A stretch of 6,415 nt of DNA from Legionella genomosp. 1. GTDB taxonomy: Bacteria; Pseudomonadota; Gammaproteobacteria; Legionellales; Legionellaceae. The notes beneath the pieces were generated by a model. It made no database searches. It was given only the letters and a program-made list of their open reading frames with translations, and had not been told where the DNA came from. Position 1 is the stretch's first letter. The number at the start of each line of letters is the position of its first letter. The position numbers and the translations under genes are program-made. Positions 1 to 6,380 of this stretch are shown in pieces. The stretch covers positions 1-6,415 of the forward strand of contig CAMDBQ010000089.1 in the NCBI GenBank assembly GCA_945889365.1. The letters are read 5' to 3'.

Positions 1-734
1 ATTTAATCGCGCTCCTTATGAAACCAGGTTTTGAGCTGCTAAGCGAATTACCTGATTTAGCGACGTATGTGGGTTGGCAGGGCGATGTGGTTTTAAATGC
101 AACCCTGCCTGATATCAGCAAGGATGAAGTTTATACGTTGCGATCTGAATATGATGGCAGTCGTAGTCGTTATTCTCAGGCAGATATTTTAATGTTGATT
201 GGGCAGTTAAAACCACAGATGGTTATTTTGCCTGACGGTATCGATGGATGGCAATCGCTATCGGATACAATACTCCCGCTCTTTTCCCCAGTTAATCTAC
301 CCAAACATTCTGAGCGGTTATTTGGTGTTTATTTCTCTTATGATGCAACAACGTCATTTTCCACACTGAAACAGCGGATCCAAAATTGCGAAGGTCTCCC
401 TTGTTATGTTGGCGGTGAGTTGACGTTGGCTTTAATGCAGGAGTTGGCGGATCTTGGAGTGGAATATTTATCATCAGATGTTCCAGCTCGCGATGCGTCA
501 GAAGGATTGGTTTATGCTCAAGGTGAGGTGATTTCGCTGACAGACAATGCTTATCGGATGGACTTTAGGGTTATTGATGAACAGTGCCCTTGTCCTACAT
601 GTAAACAACAATTGACAAGAGCGTATTTACACCACTTGCTCGCGCACACACCATTGTTATGCCAGCGTTTTCTGATTCAGCATAATGTTTGTCATTCTTC
701 ATTTACGCCAGCAATAAATACCGATATCATGTGA
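1..734 (+). CDS. tRNA-guanine transglycosylase-like protein, 5'-partial, active site degenerate
   Basis: The frame is open to the left edge, so the gene begins outside the window; the first ATG (18) is internal. It aligns by eye with Tgt, which exchanges guanine-34 for preQ1 in tRNA: the segment from MKPGFELL matches the LRPG region of E. coli Tgt about 70 residues in. Counting from that Met, the zinc ligands are kept (C190, C192, C195, H222, followed by N223, with RAYLHHL between). Catalytic motifs are not: the TDSGGFQ segment with the general acid/base Asp reads LNATLPD, the GIxQG loop reads GVYFSYD, the GGLAVGE segment is missing, and the nucleophile Asp of FDCVxPTR is replaced in SSDVPAR. 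The protein also stops about 14 residues after the HN motif, lacking the usual last helix. Position before yajC is the normal place of tgt in gammaproteobacteria. Probably a pseudoenzyme or decaying paralogue; family assignment is firm, function is not. Confidence 0.8.
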   Translation, partial: LIALLMKPGFELLSELPDLATYVGWQGDVVLNATLPDISKDEVYTLRSEYDGSRSRYSQADILMLIGQLKPQMVILPDGIDGWQSLSDTILPLFSPVNLPKHSERLFGVYFSYDATTSFSTLKQRIQNCEGLPCYVGGELTLALMQELADLGVEYLSSDVPARDASEGLVYAQGEVISLTDNAYRMDFRVIDEQCPCPTCKQQLTRAYLHHLLAHTPLLCQRFLIQHNVCHSSFTPAINTDIM

Positions 735-746
735 CGCAAACTACCC

Positions 747-751
747 AGGAG
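747..751 (+). promoter_or_regulatory. Shine-Dalgarno site of yajC
   Basis: AGGAG lies six bases before the ATG at 758. It decides the start of yajC in favour of 758 rather than the upstream in-frame ATG at 689, which would overlap the preceding gene and add 23 residues not seen in YajC proteins. Confidence 0.85.
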
Positions 752-757
752 ATTAAT

Positions 758-1093
758 ATGAGTTTATTTAGTAGTAATGCTGTTGCTGCAGTTGGTACAG
801 CAGGACCCGCACAAGCTGATGGAACGTTTTCATTGGTCATGATCGCAGCTATTTTTGCGTTGTTTTATTTCATGTTGATTCGCCCACAAAATAAACGCGC
901 CAAAGAGCATCGCGAACTGGTCAGTAAATTAAAAAAAGGTGATGAAGTGATCACGTCCGGTGGTCTATTGGCTAAAGTTGTGAGCATTGATGAGCAATAC
1001 ATTAAAGCGAGCATTGCTGATGGTGTTGAAATCGGTTTACAACGAAGTGCCGTGAGCACAGTTCTACCTAAAGGTACCCTTAAATCCTTGTAA
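758..1093 (+). CDS. yajC: YajC, Sec translocon accessory membrane protein
   Basis: This 111-residue protein is the small inner-membrane partner of SecDF, associated with the SecYEG channel. It has the family architecture: a short periplasmic N-terminus rich in Ala and Gly, one membrane span at about residues 24-41, the signature YFMLIRPQNKR directly after it (37-47), and a compact cytoplasmic domain with GDEVITSGGL (61-70) and a closing beta-rich stretch. Length matches the E. coli protein (about 110). The start is fixed by an AGGAG site. It lies 23 bases after the Tgt-like gene and 15 bases before secD, so it is probably cotranscribed with both. YajC is usually not essential and its exact role is unsettled. 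No anomalies seen. Confidence 0.97.
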   Translation: MSLFSSNAVAAVGTAGPAQADGTFSLVMIAAIFALFYFMLIRPQNKRAKEHRELVSKLKKGDEVITSGGLLAKVVSIDEQYIKASIADGVEIGLQRSAVSTVLPKGTLKSL

Positions 1094-1108
1094 GTGAGTC
1101 ATACGGAC

Positions 1109-2965
1109 ATGCAAAATAAATACCCCCTTTGGAAAAACATGCTGCTAATTTTAGTAGCAGTGGTTGGTTTGGTTTATGCCATTCCTAATCTTTATAGCGA
1201 AGATCCGGTAATACAAATTTCCTCTCAGGCTACTGTTTCACCACAGGAGCTTGAGGATCATGCGCGAGCTTTGCTGGATGCCGGCAAAATAAAATACAAA
1301 GATATGTCGCTAAGCAGTGAAGGTTTGGAAGTCAGATTTGCTTCTACCGACACGCAATTATTGGCGCGTGATGTCATTAAACATGGCCTCGGTGAGCAAT
1401 ATACAGTGGCATTAAACCTAGCCACATCAACACCTGCCTGGTTGAGAGCGCTTCATGCTGAGCCGATGAAGCAAGGTCTGGATTTGCGTGGTGGTGTGCA
1501 TTTTCTGCTTGAAGTCGATATTGATAGTGTTATCAACCGTCGTTATGAAGGGATGACCAAAAATGTTGGCCAGGATTTACGCGAAGCTGGTGTTCGTTAT
1601 GCAGGCATACGTTACATAGCTAACAAAGGCATAGATGTGCGTTTCCGTACACCCGAAGCGCTGGATGAAGGGCTGAGTGCGGTTGAGCAGAAAAGTCCTG
1701 GTTTGGTATATGAGAAAGCAAAAGATACGCTATCTATGATGGCTTCTTTGTCAGCTCCTGAAATAAATACCATTCGGCAGACTACTATTGAACAAACCAT
1801 GAGCATTTTACGTAAACGTGTAAATGAATTGGGTGTGGGCGAAGCGATTGTTCAACAGCAGGGTGCAACACGGATAGCGGTTGATTTGCCCGGTATTCAA
1901 GACGCGGCACGCGCCAAGCAAATTCTTGGTGGTACTGCAACCTTGCACTTTCATATGGTAGATGCTGAAAACGACCCTCAAGTTGCCAAACAAACAGGCT
2001 CTGTTCCTATTAGCAGCAAGCTCTATATGATGGATGGTCATCCAATTCTGTTGAAGCGCCAAGTTGTTCTGAGTGGTGATTCAATTACCAGCGCTGTTTC
2101 AAGTATTGACCAACAATCAGCAACACCTGATGTGCAAATTCAGTTAGGTGGCGGTGGGGAAGCGTTATTTACGAAAGTGACACGTGACAATATTGGCAAG
2201 CGCATGGCGATTGTCTATGTTGAAAGTAAAACCACGGTGCAAACGGTCGGCGGTAAAGAAAAGCGAACTACACTGCGAGAAGAGCGTGTGATTAGCGCGC
2301 CTGTTATCCAAAACGCGTTAGGTAATAATTTTCAAATTACGGGTTTGAAGGACAGCAAAGAGGCTACTGATTTAGCTCTGTTACTGCGTGCCGGCGCATT
2401 GCCTGCGGCGATTTATCCTATAGAAGAGCGCACTGTTGGCCCTACACTGGGTAAGGAAAATATTCAACGCGGTATGATTTCCCTTGCGGTTGGCATGGGG
2501 TTAATTTTAATTACGATGCTTCTGTATTATCGTCTTTTTGGGTTAATCGCAAATATTTCGCTGGTTCTTAACTTAATATTGCTGGGTGCATTACTATCTA
2601 TTATCGGTGCAACGCTAACGTTGCCTGGTATTGCAGGTATTGTGCTGACGGTCGGTATGGCAGTTGATGCTAACGTGCTTATTTACGAGCGGATACGAGA
2701 GGAATTGCGGCACGGGCTATCGATTCAAGCCGCTATATATGCAGGTTATGACCGCGCATTCGCCACGATTCTTGATGCCAACATTACTACATTAATTGTG
2801 GGTGTTGTGTTGTTTTCAGTTGGAACAGGGTCTGTGCGTGGTTTTGCTGTGACATTATCACTAGGCTTGCTGACATCCATGCTCACCGCGGTTGTGTACA
2901 CGCGTGCCATCGTCAATGCGGTTTACGGTAATCGAATCGTAAAAAAATTATCAATCGGTATTTGA
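1109..2965 (+). CDS. secD: SecD, protein translocase subunit
   Basis: SecD is the larger half of SecDF, an RND-superfamily membrane protein that uses the proton gradient to pull exported proteins through SecYEG. From the ATG at 1109 it has 618 residues (E. coli 615). Visible are TM1 (about 11-26) after MQNKYPLWK, the D1 motif GLDLRGG (123-129), the P1 segment SILRKRVNELG (232-242), ERTVGPTLG (440-448), five further spans (about 456-598), and GMAVDANVLIYERIREE with the proton-path aspartate at residue 520. A GTG at 1094, directly after the yajC stop, would add five residues; 1109 is preferred because its N-terminus aligns exactly with the family (E. coli MLNRYPLWK). The upstream AAGTGAG at 1092-1098 is only a weak ribosome site, which suggests coupling to yajC translation. 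secF follows after 12 bases. Confidence 0.97.
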   Translation: MQNKYPLWKNMLLILVAVVGLVYAIPNLYSEDPVIQISSQATVSPQELEDHARALLDAGKIKYKDMSLSSEGLEVRFASTDTQLLARDVIKHGLGEQYTVALNLATSTPAWLRALHAEPMKQGLDLRGGVHFLLEVDIDSVINRRYEGMTKNVGQDLREAGVRYAGIRYIANKGIDVRFRTPEALDEGLSAVEQKSPGLVYEKAKDTLSMMASLSAPEINTIRQTTIEQTMSILRKRVNELGVGEAIVQQQGATRIAVDLPGIQDAARAKQILGGTATLHFHMVDAENDPQVAKQTGSVPISSKLYMMDGHPILLKRQVVLSGDSITSAVSSIDQQSATPDVQIQLGGGGEALFTKVTRDNIGKRMAIVYVESKTTVQTVGGKEKRTTLREERVISAPVIQNALGNNFQITGLKDSKEATDLALLLRAGALPAAIYPIEERTVGPTLGKENIQRGMISLAVGMGLILITMLLYYRLFGLIANISLVLNLILLGALLSIIGATLTLPGIAGIVLTVGMAVDANVLIYERIREELRHGLSIQAAIYAGYDRAFATILDANITTLIVGVVLFSVGTGSVRGFAVTLSLGLLTSMLTAVVYTRAIVNAVYGNRIVKKLSIGI

Positions 2966-2977
2966 AGCGAGGCTTAT

Positions 2978-3895
2978 ATGGAATTTTTTAACCCAAATTC
3001 AAACGTGGACTTTATGGGCGCCCGTAAATGGACCGCCCTGTTATCTATATTAATTTTCGTAGTCTCTATTGCAGCTTTGTTGGTAAATGGTTTGAAATGG
3101 GGTCTTGATTTTACCGGTGGTACACAAATCCAAGTTGCATACACTCAACCTGCTGATTTACCCAGTATTCGTGAAAGTTTGTATAAGATTGGATTTAAAG
3201 AGGCGCAAGTTATCAGTTATGGCACGTCTAAAGATGTGTTAATCAGTATTGCGCCAAGAGAAAATTTAAACCAAGGAACATTGGTTGACCAGGTCATGAA
3301 TGTTTTGCCTGGTGCTGTCAAGCAAAGGGTTGACTTTGTTGGCCCCCAAGTAGGTAAGGAGTTGGCAACCAAGGGTGCCCTGGCAATCATTGTCGCACTA
3401 CTGGCAACCATGATTTATATCGCCATGCGGTTTGAATACCGCCTTGCATTTAGCTCGGCAGTGGCTTTGATTCATGATCCCGTCTTGATTCTCGGCGTGT
3501 TTGCCATGTTTCACATTGAGTTTGATTTGAAAGCATTGGCAGGCTTGTTGGCTGTAATCGGTTATTCATTAAACGATACCATTGTGGTGTTTGACCGCGT
3601 ACGCGAAAATTTCATTAAAATTCGTCGTGCAACTCCAATGGAAATCATGAATACATCGATTAACCAAACCCTGTCCAGAACCATCATGACTTCAGTTTTA
3701 ACGCTGTTTGTGGTTGTATCGTTGTTTGTTTACGGTGGTGCAGATATTCATGGATTTGCACTGGCGTTAATCATCGGGATTGTCGTGGGAACGTATTCTT
3801 CTATTTACGTTGCTGGTGCTTTGGCTGTGGTGATGGGGTTGGATAGAAAAGATTTCCTGCCAAGTCAACGTAAAGAAATAGACGAACGGCCATAA
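2978..3895 (+). CDS. secF: SecF, protein translocase subunit
   Basis: SecF pairs with SecD in the membrane; the 305-residue length fits the family (E. coli 323). Domains in order: TM1 at about 19-37; the motif WGLDFTGGT (41-49), counterpart of the SecD D1 motif; a small periplasmic domain to about residue 120; VGPQVGKEL (121-129); then five spans, including GYSLNDTIVVFDRVREN (195-211) with the conserved aspartate D200 of the proton path, and a last hydrophobic segment at about 260-286. The ATG follows a GAGG ribosome site at 2969-2972 with five bases between. It is the last gene of the yajC-secD-secF unit; the stop is followed by the nested palindromic element that separates it from the convergent hisC-phhB pair. 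No anomaly seen. Confidence 0.97.
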   Translation: MEFFNPNSNVDFMGARKWTALLSILIFVVSIAALLVNGLKWGLDFTGGTQIQVAYTQPADLPSIRESLYKIGFKEAQVISYGTSKDVLISIAPRENLNQGTLVDQVMNVLPGAVKQRVDFVGPQVGKELATKGALAIIVALLATMIYIAMRFEYRLAFSSAVALIHDPVLILGVFAMFHIEFDLKALAGLLAVIGYSLNDTIVVFDRVRENFIKIRRATPMEIMNTSINQTLSRTIMTSVLTLFVVVSLFVYGGADIHGFALALIIGIVVGTYSSIYVAGALAVVMGLDRKDFLPSQRKEIDERP

Positions 3896-3902
3896 TCCTG
3901 TA

Positions 3903-4158
3903 CGTCATCCCGAGCTTGCGGTGGATCTCCGGCATGCTTATCATTACCCACAAGTTTGATGCATGTCGTCCCCGCGAAGGCGGGGATCTACTGGTGTGGT
4001 ATGGTAGTGATGCCAAGCATGGATCCCCGCCTTCGCGGGGACGACAACTCGTGACTCTGGACTCAAGCTGGGCGTGAGTTTCTTGACTTGTGGGTAATGA
4101 TAAGCCTGCATGAGGTACGGTGCCACGTTCGGAGATCCATCGTAAGCTCGGGATGACG
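3903..4158. repeat. Nested inverted-repeat element (three concentric palindromes)
   Basis: Three inverted repeats sit inside each other. The outer arms, 3903-3931 and 4130-4158, match 27 of 29 bases. The middle arms, 3936-3954 and 4087-4105, match 19 of 19 (core CATTACCCACAAG). The inner arms, 3965-3988 and 4022-4045, match 24 of 24, around a 33-base loop. The right flank between outer and middle arms is about 20 bases longer than the left, and the right flank between middle and inner arms is about 30 bases longer, so it is either one ancestral long palindrome with deletions or successive insertions. No target-site duplication or transposase is visible. It lies between convergent gene clusters and could fold into a long hairpin on either transcript; a terminator role is inference. 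Confidence 0.9.
3965..4045. repeat. GC-rich intergenic palindromic repeat (inner unit)
   Basis: The two perfect 24-base arms (GTCGTCCCCGCGAAGG... and its complement) are each themselves small hairpins (CCCCGC-GAAG-GCGGGG). This kind of palindrome is widespread between genes in proteobacteria; when translated it gives spurious PAKAGIH and RLRGDD strings. The loop contains the near-palindrome ATGCCAAGCAT (4010-4020). A partial second copy occurs at 5814-5858, which shows the unit is dispersed. Confidence 0.9.
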
Positions 4159-4179
4159 CAGTTTCTTTCGGATATTTGA

Positions 4180-4212
4180 TCCGTTGGGGCTATGATACTC
4201 AGCCAAAACGGA
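4180..4212. other. Stem-loop between phhB stop and the repeat element
   Basis: Bases 4180-4191 and 4201-4212 pair at 10 of 12 positions around a nine-base loop, directly beyond the phhB stop codon. It could help to end the hisC-phhB transcript, but there is no T-run after the stem on either strand, so a classic intrinsic terminator is not supported. Confidence 0.3.
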
Positions 4213-4551
4213 CTAAAGCATCCATTTATCAATCTTCGCTGCACAAATAAAATCATTATGTGACAATCCCTTCAACGCATGTGTTGAAAATCGGATATGG
4301 CAATAATTATACCCCACTTCAAGATCCGGATGATGATTTTCAACATTTGCAATCCAGGCAATTGCATTAACAAACGCCATGGTTTCATAGAAATTTTTAA
4401 ACGAAAACGATCGTTTAATTTCCTTAGCTTCTTTTTGTGTGCTCCAGTCATCGGCCAGTTGTGTCATCAAATTAGTCACTTGCTCGGGCGTTAATGCAGT
4501 ACCAACGCCTTCGCAAGATTCACAATGCTTGCTACTCAAATCACTTTTCAT
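4213..4551 (-). CDS. phhB: Pterin-4a-carbinolamine dehydratase (PhhB/DCoH family)
   Basis: The 112-residue protein should dehydrate 4a-hydroxytetrahydropterin, recycling the pterin cofactor of phenylalanine hydroxylase in the cytoplasm. Family marks are the ENHHPDLEV motif (71-79, catalytic-site H73, H74, P75), a second histidine at H91 in FSTHALKGLSHNDF, D100, and a C-terminal AAKID helix. The N-terminus has HCESC (9-13), a CxxC pair found in many Pseudomonas-type PhhB proteins. The start at 4551 is set by an AAGGAG site; an upstream in-frame ATG at 4608 would extend it 19 residues without family support. It overlaps the end of hisC by 11 bases, so the two are probably cotranscribed and translationally coupled. 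No phenylalanine hydroxylase gene is in the window. Some proteins of this fold have other roles, so the metabolic assignment is good but not certain. Confidence 0.93.
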   Translation of the reverse strand: MKSDLSSKHCESCEGVGTALTPEQVTNLMTQLADDWSTQKEAKEIKRSFSFKNFYETMAFVNAIAWIANVENHHPDLEVGYNYCHIRFSTHALKGLSHNDFICAAKIDKWML

Positions 4552-5728
4552 GGTGTAACTCCTTGGATAATGTATCAATAAACCGAGTATTTTGATCCTG
4601 AGTACCAATGGTCACACGTAAATGTTGATTCAAACCATAGGGGTGCAGGGGCCGGACAATGATGCCATAGTCTTGTAATCTCTGGTATATCCCTAAGCTA
4701 TCTTCTCCGCAATCAAACGTAATAAAATTGCCCGCTGAAGGTAGATGAGTTAAGCCCAAAGCTGTTAAGCCGAGTTGCATTTGGATTAATCCCTGATTAT
4801 TGAGTTGAATGGTTTGTCTGATGAAATCATCGTCATCCAGAGCGGCATATCCAGCTGTAAGGGCTGTGATATTAACCACAAATGGCAATTGGATACGATA
4901 GAGTAGGGCGGTAATTTGTGTATTTGCAATGGCATAGCCTAGACGTATACCTGCCAGGCCATAGGCTTTTGAAAACGTGCGAGTAATAACCAGATGGGGA
5001 TATTTTTTTAATAACTCTGCATTCCGACCCCCGGCAATTTGTTCGCGGGATCCAGAGCTCTTGTGCAAGATCTCTGGATCCCGAGAACAAGTCGCGGGAC
5101 GCAAGACCTCGAATGCATATTCAAAATAAGCTTCATCCAGCACCATAATCGTAGTTTCAGGAATGTTATCTAAAAGACGTATTATATCTTCCTGACAGAT
5201 CATTAAACCGGTAGGATTATTCGGATTAGCTATAAAAATCAGCGCTGTATTGAGATCACAAGCATCAATCAGGGCATCAATATCTACTTCCCAATTGGGC
5301 TTAACAGCCATACTCACAACCGGAATCCCCAATGTTTTTGCCTGAATTGCATACGAGCTAAAAGCGTAATCATGGGTCAATATATGCTTGCCATTGTGCA
5401 ATGCGAAACACGTGAGGAGTGAACAAAACAGTGAATCAGACCCATTTCCGATGGTGATCATGTCCGTATCAACACCGAGTTTTTCAGCTAGCTTGTGCCG
5501 TAACGGATGGTTAACTGACATGGGATAAGCTGCGATTTGTTTACCTGATAAATCAGCTAATACTAGTTTTACCAGCGGACTGCAGCCCAATGGATTCTCA
5601 TTGCCGGCCAACTTAATAATGTCAGTCAAACCTCGCTCACGCGTCAGTTCATCCGCCGATTTCCCCGGCACGTAAGGAGCAAGGGTGCGAATTCCTGGAT
5701 GCGGCAATTGATCATAATCACAAGGCAT
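4541..5728 (-). CDS. hisC: Histidinol-phosphate/aromatic aminotransferase carrying an in-frame palindrome insertion
   Basis: A PLP-dependent fold-type I aminotransferase of the HisC2 group; it should convert imidazole-acetol phosphate to histidinol phosphate with glutamate, and such enzymes may also act on phenylpyruvate and related keto acids. From the ATG at 5728 it has 395 residues. Visible are GNENPLGCSP (42-51), GNGSDS (94-99), ANPNNPTG (167-174), LDEAYFEY (197-204), TRTFSKAYGLAGIRLGY with PLP lysine K254 (249-265), and LRVTIGT with substrate arginine R371. About 25 residues at roughly 210-235 (SRDPEI and SGSREQ lie here) have no place in the family and coincide with a DNA palindrome; without them the length is about 370, as usual. 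The start follows family alignment (MPCDYDQLPHPG, compare MSCDFLALA) and a GGA eight bases upstream; an ATG at 5755 would add nine residues. It overlaps phhB, which hints at a role in phenylalanine/tyrosine metabolism. Confidence 0.92.
   Translation of the reverse strand: MPCDYDQLPHPGIRTLAPYVPGKSADELTRERGLTDIIKLAGNENPLGCSPLVKLVLADLSGKQIAAYPMSVNHPLRHKLAEKLGVDTDMITIGNGSDSLFCSLLTCFALHNGKHILTHDYAFSSYAIQAKTLGIPVVSMAVKPNWEVDIDALIDACDLNTALIFIANPNNPTGLMICQEDIIRLLDNIPETTIMVLDEAYFEYAFEVLRPATCSRDPEILHKSSGSREQIAGGRNAELLKKYPHLVITRTFSKAYGLAGIRLGYAIANTQITALLYRIQLPFVVNITALTAGYAALDDDDFIRQTIQLNNQGLIQMQLGLTALGLTHLPSAGNFITFDCGEDSLGIYQRLQDYGIIVRPLHPYGLNQHLRVTIGTQDQNTRFIDTLSKELHHEK
4559..4564 (-). promoter_or_regulatory. 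Shine-Dalgarno site of phhB
   Basis: AAGGAG on the - strand lies seven bases before the ATG at 4551 and inside the last codons of hisC. It fixes the phhB start and supports independent reinitiation at the overlap. Confidence 0.85.
5037..5092. repeat. Palindromic element inserted in frame inside hisC
   Basis: A nearly perfect palindrome is centred between 5064 and 5065. Bases 5039-5063 pair with 5066-5090 with two mismatches (5058/5071 and 5045/5084); the core arm is CGGGATCCAGAG (5046-5057) and its exact complement (5072-5083). Weaker inverted similarity extends to about 5026 and 5100, giving about 75 bases or 25 codons. It lies in hisC exactly where the protein exceeds family length, and it is open in the hisC frame. 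Its sequence differs from the intergenic repeat at 3965-4045. The arrangement resembles Rickettsia palindromic elements, which insert inside coding genes without breaking them; whether it is mobile here is inference. Confidence 0.88.
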
Positions 5729-5765
5729 GTTCAAATCCAAAATAAATGACATCATCCATGTTTAC

Positions 5766-5795
5766 ATAAATTGGTGAACTAGTGTAGTCCGTCAA
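5766..5795 (-). promoter_or_regulatory. Possible weak promoter of hisC-phhB
   Basis: On the - strand TTGACG (5795-5790) could be a -35 box and ATTTAT (5771-5766) a poor -10 box, 18 bases apart. A transcript would start near 5760, leaving a leader of about 30 bases before the ATG at 5728 but almost none before 5755. The -10 box matches consensus at only three positions, so this is a tentative call. Confidence 0.25.
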
Positions 5796-5813
5796 GCATT
5801 CCGGGGGCCGATA

Positions 5814-5858
5814 TACCATACCGCACCAGAGATGGATCCCCTTCTTCGCGGGGACGAC
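5814..5858. repeat. Partial second copy of the GC-rich palindromic repeat
   Basis: Bases 5814-5829 match the complement of the loop at 3991-4006 (15 of 16), and 5834-5858 match the arm at 4021-4045 (23 of 25). The copy therefore joins part of the loop to one arm and lacks the other, as if half the unit had been lost by recombination between arms. It lies about 90 bases upstream of the hisC start. Confidence 0.8.
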
Positions 5859-5861
5859 AGT

Positions 5862-6155
5862 TTAAGGGATAGTATTAACAAGTCGAGGCACTAGTGATTG
5901 AATGCTGGCGTGCGGGGTGCTGGTGCCTCGATTATCGGATCTAGCTAATTCCAATAAATCAATCATGCGCCGTCCGCCGTTCCATGTCCAGATCTGATTG
6001 CCAGCGTTTTTTACCTTGTCAATCTGCAGCCATTGACGCCTTTTTTGGGGAGGGCCGGGCTTACTGTCAATAAAATCAGCCTCATCAAAATCTTTGAGTT
6101 TGATAAGTTCATTTTGAAGTGAGATATTACCAGTGCAGATGGAAAATGCACCGAT
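5862..6155 (-). pseudogene. Unrecognised open frame without a start; likely remnant of a broken gene
   Basis: On the - strand 97 codons are open from after a TGA (6158-6156) to the stop at 5864-5862, with no ATG, GTG or TTG in the first half. The translation is protein-like: acidic and basic stretches (NELIKLKDFDEADFIDSK), then PGPPQKRRQWLQIDKVKN and IWTWNGGRRMIDLLELAR. I do not recognise the family. The neighbouring frame just upstream (about 6178-6124) reads TDAQYENESVHFPSALV, which also looks coding, and a short ATG frame of 33 residues opens at 6303; a gene broken by frameshifts or stops would explain both. The last 20 codons overlap a stem-loop. It could also be chance; coding nature is moderately likely, identity unknown. 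Confidence 0.4.
5883..5931. repeat. Stem-loop with CGAGGCAC arms
   Basis: Bases 5884-5894 (CGAGGCACTAG) pair with 5920-5930 at 10 of 11 positions around a 25-base loop, with one more pair outside (5883/5931). It overlaps the end of the unrecognised - strand frame and lies only 24 bases from the partial palindromic repeat. There is no T-run, so it is not a clear terminator; it may belong to another dispersed palindrome family. Confidence 0.5.
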
Positions 6156-6341
6156 TCATTTTCGTATTGAGCGTCAGTAAAAGTTTAAACAAAGTGAACG
6201 ATTACCGATTAGTAAGTATTCGACCGGCGAATTTCTGCAGGGCTGTAATTGCTGTTGACAGTCTACGGTGCGAAATGACAGCATTAGGAGAGGAAGTTGC
6301 CATTGCCTATCAAAAAAATTTAAAAAAAACCAAATATCCTC
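5929..6341. other. Stretch without an intact gene
   Basis: Apart from the broken-looking - strand frame described separately, I see no complete gene. The + strand frame from 6119 runs through the tRNA promoter and into the tRNA gene, so it is not credible. An A-rich tract at 6311-6332 lies just upstream of the tRNA promoter and could act as an UP-like element; that is inference. Confidence 0.5.
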
Positions 6342-6370
6342 TTGACTCAAACACGCTAAAAGAGTCTAAT
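6342..6370 (+). promoter_or_regulatory. Sigma-70 promoter of the tRNA gene
   Basis: TTGACT at 6342-6347 and TCTAAT at 6365-6370 are each one base from consensus and separated by exactly 17 bases. The start of transcription would fall near 6377, a few bases before the mature tRNA 5' end at 6381. An A-rich tract upstream (6311-6332) fits a strong stable-RNA promoter. Confidence 0.8.
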
Positions 6371-6380
6371 ACCTTCCGTT

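Noticed and set aside
689..757. N-terminal extension of yajC from ATG 689
   Set aside because: It overlaps the Tgt-like gene, has no ribosome site, and family proteins begin at the residue encoded at 758, which has AGGAG upstream.
660..760. Frameshift truncating the C-terminus of the Tgt-like protein
   Set aside because: Neither of the other two frames after the HN motif resembles the Tgt C-terminal helix, and the stop lies at a natural distance from yajC, so a simple frameshift is not supported.
3903..4158. CRISPR array
   Set aside because: The repeats are nested inverted repeats, not direct repeats with regular spacers.
4169..4183. Small hairpin CGGAT-ATTTG-ATCCG as a terminator
   Set aside because: The stem has only five pairs and no T-run follows on either strand.
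3801..4256. Long - strand open frames across the secF-phhB gap (also 3944-4126)
   Set aside because: They consist of translated palindromic repeats (PAKAGIH and RLRGDD-type strings), overlap secF and phhB ends, and have no protein family character.
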